Positions 1 through 5,267 of a stretch of 5,644 nt of DNA are shown here, piece after piece. Position 1 is the stretch's first letter. Each line of letters opens with the position of its first letter. A program made the translations under genes and the position numbers. Source of the DNA: an uncultured Haloferula sp. (GTDB lineage Bacteria; Verrucomicrobiota; Verrucomicrobiae; Verrucomicrobiales; Akkermansiaceae); the NCBI GenBank assembly GCA_946481625.1, contig CAMLOZ010000271.1, positions 1 to 5,644 of the forward strand, read 5' to 3'. The notes under the pieces were generated by a model, which worked only from the letters and a program-made list of their open reading frames with translations, was not told the origin of the DNA and searched no databases.

Positions 1-453
1 CAACAAATCGGGGAGACGGGGGTTTGGCAGTACGTCGATGGGACGGAAGGTTTGCCGGGCAATGCCGGCAACGTGGCGGTGCTGCGGACGGGCGATCTGA
101 AGTGCGTCGCCGCGCTGGCGACGGTGGGACTGCCGGTGTTGTGGATCGAGGGCAGCAAAGACAAGTTCACCTTTTACGTCTCGCGTTTCGGGCCGCCGCG
201 GGCCGGACTTCCGCCGGTGGACGGCTACGCCCTGCGGGCCGCGTGGTGCGACAACCCGAAGGCGATGCCCTGGAGTGATCCCTTCGTGCAGGCCGCGCAC
301 GGATTGCGCGCGCGCGAGATGATGGATTTCGAGGTGGAGAACGATCCCGCGCTGATCCTGGTGGAGAAGCCGCGGAGCACGCGCAGCGCGCTGATGCACC
401 CCGACGCGAGCAACGGTGCGTGGGATCTGATGAAACTTCGATTCGACAAGTAA
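1..453 (+). CDS. 3' part of an unrecognised phage structural-region protein
   Basis: The frame is open from the first base of the window, so the gene begins upstream; 150 residues are visible before the TAA stop at 451-453. An in-frame TTG at 52 could be mistaken for a start, but coding continues above it (QQIGETGVWQYVDGTEG...), so I treat the gene as truncated by the window edge. The visible part is soluble-looking, with no membrane segment and no motif I recognise; it ends in a basic tail (KLRFDK). It lies immediately upstream of the gpG-like chaperone gene, the place where lambda-type phages carry the major tail (tube) protein. A tail-tube or tail-tube-associated role is therefore possible from position alone. 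I see no sequence feature that proves this. Confidence 0.7.
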   Translation, partial: QQIGETGVWQYVDGTEGLPGNAGNVAVLRTGDLKCVAALATVGLPVLWIEGSKDKFTFYVSRFGPPRAGLPPVDGYALRAAWCDNPKAMPWSDPFVQAAHGLRAREMMDFEVENDPALILVEKPRSTRSALMHPDASNGAWDLMKLRFDK

Positions 454-474
454 AACTAGAACTGTCGTAGATCC

Positions 475-987
475 ATGAGTGACTTGAATGAAAACGCCGC
501 CGGCGTCGTGCCGCCCATCGCCGATCTGCCGGAGGAGCACGTAGTGCGCAGCGTGGGCAAGGGTGCGAGGCCTTCGCGTGACCAGGGCGACGATCGCGCG
601 AAGGATCGGGAGGCGGCCTTCGACGCGGAGTTCGCGTGGCGCGGCGCGCCGCTTCATCCCTTCTCGATCGACCGCGAGAGCCTATTCTCGGAAGTGCGCC
701 TAGCAAACGGAGCGCCGCCGATCGTAAAGACCAGCGCGGACTTCGACGGCTTTCTCGCGGACGCCCTGCGGATCCTCTTCATCTGTTCGCATACAAAGGA
801 TGACTTCCGGCCGCTGCGCCGGGATCCGATTGCCTTCCAGGAGGCGATCGATGCATGGGCGGTTGAGAACGTAGCTCGTGGCGAGCAGTCGGCCGCGATC
901 ACGCTGGGGATCGAGATTTATGTCTCCTCCTTCGCGACGGAGCATGAACCGGTGCCATCCGAGAAACGGGATGAACCGGGAAACTAG
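475..987 (+). CDS. Tail assembly chaperone, lambda gpG-like
   Basis: A 170-residue protein. The first ~50 residues are polar and charged, probably flexible. Residues from about 53 form a compact mostly helical domain with the pattern FAWRGAPLHPFS, ALRILFICSHT and RPLRRDPIAFQEAIDAWAV. In lambda-type tail operons the gene directly before the tape measure encodes gpG, which with its frameshifted form gpGT binds the tape measure protein and is lost from the finished tail. Three things support that role here: position, length and a GGGAAAC slippery heptamer covering the last codons before the TAG stop. ATG at 475 follows the upstream stop by 21 bases and has no clear Shine-Dalgarno sequence (upstream bases read AACTGTCGTAGATCC), so initiation may depend on coupling or on an unstructured AT-richer leader. 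I recognise the type of protein, not a specific named family member. Confidence 0.78.
   Translation: MSDLNENAAGVVPPIADLPEEHVVRSVGKGARPSRDQGDDRAKDREAAFDAEFAWRGAPLHPFSIDRESLFSEVRLANGAPPIVKTSADFDGFLADALRILFICSHTKDDFRPLRRDPIAFQEAIDAWAVENVARGEQSAAITLGIEIYVSSFATEHEPVPSEKRDEPGN
978..984 (+). promoter_or_regulatory. Programmed -1 ribosomal frameshift site (GGGAAAC)
   Basis: Read in the G frame the bases are G GGA AAC, followed at once by the TAG stop at 985-987. This matches the X XXY YYZ rule for simultaneous slippage of two tRNAs: GGA re-pairs on GGG and AAC on AAA. After slipping, the ribosome reads CTA at 984 and continues in the T frame with no stop until 1251-1253. Lambda uses the near-identical GGGAAAG at its G/T junction. 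The final base here is C instead of G. Confidence 0.82.
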
Positions 988-1253
988 CAGTGCCCGGTTG
1001 GAGGGCCACCTATATACTGGTGATCGCCTCAAAATCGGGCTGGAGCGAGGATTACATTCGCTGGGAGCTGCCGCTATCCCGGGGCAACGCCTATTACCAT
1101 GTGGCGCGCATGCTCGATGGCGAGCGCTGCCGGTGGCCGGGCGGCGGCGGTGCGCTTTCACGGTGGATCGACGGGATCCGCGACCGGGTGCGGGCGATGC
1201 GGCGGAATCGACAGAAGGGTGCTAACGTATGGGCGAGGGCAGCGGCGAAGTGA
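984..1253 (+). CDS. gpT-like extension of the tail chaperone, made as a G-T fusion by -1 frameshifting
   Basis: This frame (89 residues from base 984) is read after ribosomes slip back one base at 978-984. The fusion would be 170 residues of G followed by LAVPGWRATY..., 259 residues in total. The frame is closed upstream by TGA at 972-974, so entry from G can occur only between 975 and 987, which is where the slippery site lies. The only candidate independent start nearby is GTG at 990, with no Shine-Dalgarno site. Visible features are a short hydrophobic-aromatic domain (ILVIASKSGWSEDYI, then WELPLSRGNAYYHVARML) and a basic tail. In lambda the T domain of gpGT contacts the tape measure protein; the T domain here is shorter than lambda's (roughly 140 residues). 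Its end overlaps the tape measure start by 25 bases, in keeping with the same operon logic. Confidence 0.78.
   Translation, partial: LAVPGWRATYILVIASKSGWSEDYIRWELPLSRGNAYYHVARMLDGERCRWPGGGGALSRWIDGIRDRVRAMRRNRQKGANVWARAAAK
990..1009 (+). promoter_or_regulatory. Candidate stimulatory hairpin downstream of the frameshift site
   Basis: GTGCCC at 990-995 can pair with GGGCCAC at 1003-1009 with C1006 bulged, giving six pairs around a seven-base loop. The stem begins five bases after the slippery heptamer, within the spacing usual for stimulators of -1 frameshifting. The stem is short and a hairpin this size is easy to find by chance in GC-rich DNA; lambda needs no strong structure at its equivalent site. 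Confidence 0.35.
1213..1219 (+). promoter_or_regulatory. Ribosome binding site of the tape measure gene
   Basis: AGAAGGG lies nine bases before the ATG at 1229, inside the last codons of the T frame. It supports 1229 as the start and is one of the few recognisable Shine-Dalgarno-like sites in the window. Confidence 0.5.
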
Positions 1254-3319
1254 TCAAAACCGTGCTGACGGCGGACTCCGCGGATTACCGCGCGGAGTTC
1301 CAGCGTGCCGCGGAGATCGTGAAGGCCCACCAGGAGCGGGTGGAGGCGCTGAAGAAAGCCGGGCTTTCCCGCGCCGTGCAGGAACTCCAGGCGCTGCGTG
1401 CGGAGGCTCGCGGCCACAAGGACGTGGCGGATGGATTGCGAGAGGAGATCCGGCTGAAGCAGGATGCGGCGGAGCTTTCGCGGCGGGCGGGGATCAGCGA
1501 GCAAACCGCGATGGCGCTGATGCGGGAGCGGGCCGCGCTCGAAAAGAAGATCGCGGCGGACCGCGCGCGCGCGAGTGCCCCTGTGAGCTTGTCGGGACTG
1601 CCGATCGGGAACTTGCAGCAAGTGGACGCCGCGAACCGGATTGCGGAGCGCTCCAAGCGGAACATGGAGGACTTCCGCCGCGGTGCGTCCCAGGGCGCGA
1701 TGGGCTTGCTGGAAATCTCGCGGGCCGCGGAGGATGCGCAGTACGGGCTGCGGGGTGTGCTGAACAACGTGCCGGGTATCGTGATGTCCCTGGGCGGCAC
1801 GGCGGGTCTCGCCGGCGCGGCTTCGCTGGGGGCGGTTGCGCTGTATCAGCTCGGGAAGGGCTACCTCAAACTGCTGGATACCATCGGCAACGATAGTGCG
1901 GTGCTCAAGGCGGCCGCGACCTGGGCGAAGGTTTACCGGGAGCGCCGGCAAGCGCTGTCCGATCTGGAGCGTGAGCAAGAGCTGCGCGAGAGTCTGGTCA
2001 CGCTGGAGCGCGAGCACACGGCAGCCCTGGAAAGGAATCTGGGCATGCAGCGCGGTGCGGCGGATGTGCTCGCGGCCGAGATGTCGAAGCGGGAACGCGC
2101 GCGGCAACTGGAGGATGAGGTCACGGCGGCACTGGAGCGCCAGGCGCGCGTGCGGGGTGAATTTCCTACTGGCGAGAAGGACCGGGCGACGGAGGCGAAG
2201 CGCTTGCTGGAGGATCTGAAGTCCCAGGAGAAGATCCTGAAGTCGCTCAACTCCGAGGCGAGCCGGCAGGACGCCGAGCGTTTCAACGCGCGCGCGAGCT
2301 ATGAGAGTCGCTTGCAAGCGAACCAGGAGGAGATCGCGCGGCTGCGGAAGGAGATCGTTTCCGCGGAAGCGAACCTGGCGGCCGCGCAGGCGGCAATGCA
2401 ATCGGAGGGCGTGAGCCGTGGGGACTATATGCAGGCTGCGCGCAGTGCCAGCGCGAGCCGGGCGGCGCTGAACGAGCGCAAGAGTCGCGTGGAGGCGCTG
2501 GAGCGCGAGAGCGAGGCCTTGGAGGGGCTGGCCAAGCAAGCGGAGGCAATCGGCCGCCAGGGCGCGGACGCAATCAACGCACGTATCGCGGCGGCAACGA
2601 AGGAAATCGCGGTGATCAAGGAGACGATCGAGCAGCGGAAGACCTTGAACGGGATCCTCGCTAACACAGAAGCGCTGGAAGCTCAGAAGCGCGATGCCGA
2701 GGCGAGGAAGAAGGCGCTGGAGAAGCAGAAGCGCGACGAAGAAAAGCGCGCGCGCGAGCAGAAGCGGGCCGCGGATGATCAGGAGCGATTGGCAAAGGAA
2801 CTTCGCCGGCGCAACGAGGGACGGGTGGAATTCGCCGGCGAGGTCATGGCGCTGAAGCTGGAGCTGCGCGGCCGCAAGGACATGGCCGATGCCTTGCGTA
2901 AGGAACTGCAAATGCGCAGCGAGGCTGCGAGCCTTTCCGAGCGGCTCGGGGTGAGCGAGCAGCAGGCACTGAAGGCGATCCGGGAACGAGAGCGCCTGGA
3001 GAAGCGGGTGGAGGAGATGAAGCGCCGGCAGGATTCCCCGATCCGTCGCAGCGCGCGCGATACCGGGCGGCGGATCGATGCGGCATTCGGTCGGAGGATC
3101 AATGCCGGCGGCGGCCGCGTGATCGAGGCGGGGGGATGGCGGCCGGGGAGTCTCACTCGATCGGGCTTGCGCGAAGAGGGCGCACGGCAGCGGGAAATGG
3201 AGCGCCGTATGCGTGCGCTGGGAGCGAAGGGGCAGGATCCGGCGGCGGGCTACTGGGAGCGCAGTATCGGGCTCCAGGAGTCGCTGCTGAAGATGTTCCA
3301 GAAAATCGGAGCGGTGTAG
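1229..3319 (+). CDS. Phage tail tape measure protein
   Basis: A 696-residue protein that sets tail length and occupies the tail lumen; in related phages it is later ejected and may help DNA cross the host envelope. Evidence: it directly follows the G/GT frameshift pair, is the longest gene present, and has the typical build. Residues ~1-110 are charged helices; ~176-208 form a hydrophobic Gly/Ala-rich segment (VPGIVMSLGG, AGLAGAASLGAVAL) like the membrane-active regions of other tape measures; ~225-600 are Glu/Lys/Arg/Ala-rich and read as long coiled coils; ~605-696 are Arg/Gly-rich and basic. A module at residues 53-109 recurs at 539-595. At the usual ~0.15 nm per residue the tail would be roughly 100 nm long, short to medium for a siphovirus. 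No peptidase or lysozyme motif is apparent. The start overlaps the T frame by 25 bases and has an AGAAGGG site upstream. Confidence 0.88.
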   Translation: MGEGSGEVIKTVLTADSADYRAEFQRAAEIVKAHQERVEALKKAGLSRAVQELQALRAEARGHKDVADGLREEIRLKQDAAELSRRAGISEQTAMALMRERAALEKKIAADRARASAPVSLSGLPIGNLQQVDAANRIAERSKRNMEDFRRGASQGAMGLLEISRAAEDAQYGLRGVLNNVPGIVMSLGGTAGLAGAASLGAVALYQLGKGYLKLLDTIGNDSAVLKAAATWAKVYRERRQALSDLEREQELRESLVTLEREHTAALERNLGMQRGAADVLAAEMSKRERARQLEDEVTAALERQARVRGEFPTGEKDRATEAKRLLEDLKSQEKILKSLNSEASRQDAERFNARASYESRLQANQEEIARLRKEIVSAEANLAAAQAAMQSEGVSRGDYMQAARSASASRAALNERKSRVEALERESEALEGLAKQAEAIGRQGADAINARIAAATKEIAVIKETIEQRKTLNGILANTEALEAQKRDAEARKKALEKQKRDEEKRAREQKRAADDQERLAKELRRRNEGRVEFAGEVMALKLELRGRKDMADALRKELQMRSEAASLSERLGVSEQQALKAIRERERLEKRVEEMKRRQDSPIRRSARDTGRRIDAAFGRRINAGGGRVIEAGGWRPGSLTRSGLREEGARQREMERRMRALGAKGQDPAAGYWERSIGLQESLLKMFQKIGAV
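1385..1555 (+). repeat. Tape measure internal module, copy 1 (residues 53-109)
   Basis: Aligned without gaps to the second copy at residues 539-595, 28 of 57 residues are identical by hand count. Shared cores are RG-KD-AD-LR-E, AA-LS, G-SEQ-A, RER and LEK. The copies have diverged at the DNA level, so this is an old duplication and not a recent one. Confidence 0.8.
2843..3013 (+). repeat. Tape measure internal module, copy 2 (residues 539-595)
   Basis: Second copy of the module at 1385-1555. It holds the same pattern (RGRKDMADALRKE, SLSERLGVSEQQA, RERERLEK) in the same order and with the same length. It follows the long coiled-coil stretch and precedes the basic C-terminal tail. Confidence 0.8.
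3308..3311 (+). promoter_or_regulatory. Possible ribosome binding site for the gene at 3322
   Basis: GGAG ten bases before the ATG at 3322, within the last codons of the tape measure gene. The spacing is slightly long. It favours 3322 over the in-frame ATG at 3136, which lies deep inside the tape measure gene. Confidence 0.4.
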
Positions 3320-3321
3320 TC

Positions 3322-4080
3322 ATGGCAGTCGAAGCTGAACTCATTTACGGGGCTTACCCCTTCATCACGGCGGGGCCACGCGGGAGCCTGGGCGGGCTGG
3401 GCGAACTGGATTCGGTCGCCACGGAGATGATGTGCGGGCCGGATTGGGAAGGCGACGCCGGTTCCCTGGGCTACACGCATCTGCGGAAAATTCCCGGATA
3501 TCACTCCATGTGGGTCCAAACGCTTGATCCGAATCCCGATGGCGAGACGCTCAACGAAGTCACCGCGCAGTGCGTCGGGCTGATGAAGAACGGCGAGAAA
3601 CGGAAGCGGTTCCTATCCGCTGCCGGCCAAGAGGTGAGCGTGGGCCCCGTGGAAAAGGTGGTGCTGGTTTGGAGCAACGATGAGACCGCCGAGGATCCGG
3701 AGGGGGGCGGCACGGTGGAGGCCAAGCGGCGGATCCCGAAGGTGGATGCCGAGGGCGAGGTGCAGTACAAGACGATCGCCACACCCAGCGGGACGAACAC
3801 GCGATGGAACATCCGTGATTCAATCCTGGTGGTAAGGGACCGTTATTTCACCACGGTGCAGCCGCAAACGAACGTGATCGGCACGGTGATCGCTCCCCCG
3901 GACGCACCCACGCCGCCGCCTTACATCTGGGGCGGCTACAACGAGCCCATGCGCGCGCGTCATCCCAACGGGTGGTTGCTTGATGACCGGCAGGTGGATC
4001 GATTGTTTTGGGACGGATCCAGCGGCCTGTGGGCCGTGGATGACACTTTCGGGTTTTACTACGGAACGGTTCCGGACTGA
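3322..4080 (+). CDS. Unrecognised tail-region protein of 252 residues
   Basis: The frame stays open upstream to an ATG at 3136, but that would overlap the tape measure gene by 184 bases. I chose ATG 3322, two bases after the tape measure TAG, because the overlap is implausible and a GGAG lies upstream. The protein is acidic to neutral, without a signal peptide or membrane segment. Landmarks: GPRGSLGGLGELD near residue 18; a strand-like stretch VEKVVLVWS near 110; an acidic loop DETAEDPEGGG (120-130); SILVVRDRYFTT (167-178); a proline-rich linker APPDAPTPPP (191-200); and an aromatic C-terminus rich in Trp, Gly and Asp. Position just after the tape measure is where distal-tail or tail-tip components lie in siphoviruses, so a tail-tip role is plausible from context only. 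I recognise no family. Confidence 0.8.
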   Translation: MAVEAELIYGAYPFITAGPRGSLGGLGELDSVATEMMCGPDWEGDAGSLGYTHLRKIPGYHSMWVQTLDPNPDGETLNEVTAQCVGLMKNGEKRKRFLSAAGQEVSVGPVEKVVLVWSNDETAEDPEGGGTVEAKRRIPKVDAEGEVQYKTIATPSGTNTRWNIRDSILVVRDRYFTTVQPQTNVIGTVIAPPDAPTPPPYIWGGYNEPMRARHPNGWLLDDRQVDRLFWDGSSGLWAVDDTFGFYYGTVPD

Positions 4081-5267
4081 TGGATAAGAAGCTACCACGT
4101 GCGGGCGGCAAGGGCTTGATGTGGATCAAGCCGGAGACCTATGAGGCGCTGAGGGAGGCCGCGGCTCGGCCGGAGATCGTGCTGGATCCCACGCAGTTTG
4201 CCTACACGGAACGGGGCGGTAAGAAGCACTACCGGTTCCTGGGTGCTGCGGGCGACAAGGGCGACGGGCGTGGTGGTGGCGGCGGCCGTTTCGTGCCGAG
4301 GATCGGCGGCGAGGGCGGAACAACGCTCTACGTGGGGCTGGGTGCGGTCTCGTATTGCCGGATTGCTGAAACGGATCCGACTGCCAGCACGCGCGAGCAT
4401 AGCGTGCGGGTGGTGCCGATCTTTCCACGGATCGACGGCACGCCGATCGATGCGGAGGAGCCGCCGGGATTCGATATCACCGGCCGGGCGGGAGCATCGC
4501 TGTGGCTGAAGACGGATCGCTCGCGGTGCCCTGGGGCGACCTTCGTGCCGACTGAGGATTCCACGGAGACGGAGGAACTGGTAATCCTGAACCGCGGCCA
4601 GGTCCCGGCGCGCAAGGATGGCGAGATCCACACGCTGCTCTACGAGATGGATTTCGAGACGGGGGAGAGCGGCGCGATGTCGATCGCAAACCCGAAGCCA
4701 AGGCACCAGAGCGATGTGCAGGTGTGGTTCCTTTGTGAAGACGACGATAGCAGCGAGAGCGTGCCGAGCGACGTGGATTCCAGCGATTTGAATTCGAGCG
4801 ACGAAAGCGATCCGGATGGAAGCAGCGAGAGCACCAGCGACGATTGTCCGTGGGCGGCGAAGGCGGTCTGGTATGACAAGAAGGCCTGCTATAACCGGAA
4901 CGTGCCGGTAAACATCCTGTGGAAAGTCGGCGTGGGCATCAAGTCGATGAAGGCGAAGTGCTTCAAGTGGGAGGTGCGGGTTTCATTTCCGGGCGGGGTG
5001 CCGGTGCCCTTCCAAGGGCAAAAGGCAGATGGTGGAGAAGTGGTTCAGCCGTTGAACTCGGTCCGGCTGATCTTCGGTGCGCAATTCCGCTTCAAGGACG
5101 GCCCGCCGTCGTGTGCGCCAACTGCGCTCACCGTTCGCCTGGTCGGGATCCCGGATCCCGAGCTGACCGGCGACGTGGACGAATGCTGCAAGACCCACAC
5201 GAAGCGCTTCCCCGAGACGTGGCCGAGGTGGTGCGGCTACACCTGTAAAACGACGGTGGTGCCATGA
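4080..5267 (+). CDS. Unrecognised tail-region protein with Ser/Asp-rich insert and cysteine-rich C-terminus
   Basis: A 395-residue protein whose ATG overlaps the upstream stop (TGATG at 4078-4082), indicating translational coupling; there is no good Shine-Dalgarno site. Visible layout: residues 1-50 polar; 55-69 Gly-rich (GAAGDKGDGRGGGGG); 81-215 mixed strands, including YVGLGAVSYCR and VVPIFPRIDG; 220-255 an acidic Ser-rich low-complexity insert; 256-395 a domain with strand-like stretches (WEVRVSFPGG, SVRLIFGAQFRF, LTVRLVGIPDP). There are 11 cysteines, at 93, 150, 219, 256, 270, 294, 345, 369, 370, 385 and 389, so eight lie after the insert. No signal peptide is seen. The position suggests a tail tip, fibre or baseplate component. 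Function unknown. The next gene, a putative glycosyltransferase, overlaps its last four bases. Confidence 0.82.
   Translation: MDKKLPRAGGKGLMWIKPETYEALREAAARPEIVLDPTQFAYTERGGKKHYRFLGAAGDKGDGRGGGGGRFVPRIGGEGGTTLYVGLGAVSYCRIAETDPTASTREHSVRVVPIFPRIDGTPIDAEEPPGFDITGRAGASLWLKTDRSRCPGATFVPTEDSTETEELVILNRGQVPARKDGEIHTLLYEMDFETGESGAMSIANPKPRHQSDVQVWFLCEDDDSSESVPSDVDSSDLNSSDESDPDGSSESTSDDCPWAAKAVWYDKKACYNRNVPVNILWKVGVGIKSMKAKCFKWEVRVSFPGGVPVPFQGQKADGGEVVQPLNSVRLIFGAQFRFKDGPPSCAPTALTVRLVGIPDPELTGDVDECCKTHTKRFPETWPRWCGYTCKTTVVP
4737..4844 (+). repeat. Low-complexity Ser/Asp/Glu tract encoded within the 395-residue protein
   Basis: Codes for residues 220-255. By hand count 28 of the 36 residues are Ser, Asp or Glu (13 Ser, 15 Asp/Glu), built from irregular units such as DSSES, DSSDL and SDESD, with AGC as the main serine codon. 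Cys219 and Cys256 border the tract directly. The tract is probably disordered and may act as a linker, a metal-binding patch or a modification target. Confidence 0.75.

Noticed and set aside
52..453. First gene beginning at TTG 52.
   Set aside because: The frame is open and protein-like up to base 1, so the gene more likely starts outside the window.
454..474. The only real intergenic gap, tested for a promoter or terminator.
   Set aside because: Twenty-one bases with no hairpin and no -10/-35 pair; it is too short to hold more than a leader for the next gene.
990..1253. T-like gene started independently at GTG 990.
   Set aside because: There is no Shine-Dalgarno site, and the slippery heptamer in correct phase a few bases upstream gives a better explanation.
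1559..1573. Alternating CG run that could favour Z-DNA.
   Set aside because: It is short, codes for Arg-Ala residues and is ordinary in DNA of this composition.
1099..1896. A 265-codon plus-strand frame overlapping the T and tape measure genes.
   Set aside because: Its translation is a Gly/Arg/Ala-rich low-information sequence and it lies wholly over better-supported genes in other frames.
1094..2911. A 605-codon open frame on the minus strand.
   Set aside because: It is the antisense shadow of the GC-rich tape measure gene. Its translation is a Leu/Arg/His-rich string with no domain-like structure, and the plus-strand frame has coherent coiled coils, a hydrophobic segment and an internal repeat.
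3136..3321. Upstream in-frame ATG that would lengthen the 252-residue protein to 314 residues.
   Set aside because: It would overlap the tape measure gene by 184 bases, and the added residues look like an out-of-frame shadow (Gly/Ala/Arg-rich). ATG 3322 follows the tape measure stop and has a GGAG upstream.
5144..5160. Overlapping palindromes CGGGATCCCG and CGGATCCCG.
   Set aside because: They lie inside coding sequence for a plain Gly-Ile-Pro-Asp-Pro stretch and are probably local instances of the wider GGATCC excess; I see no reason to call an operator or attachment site.
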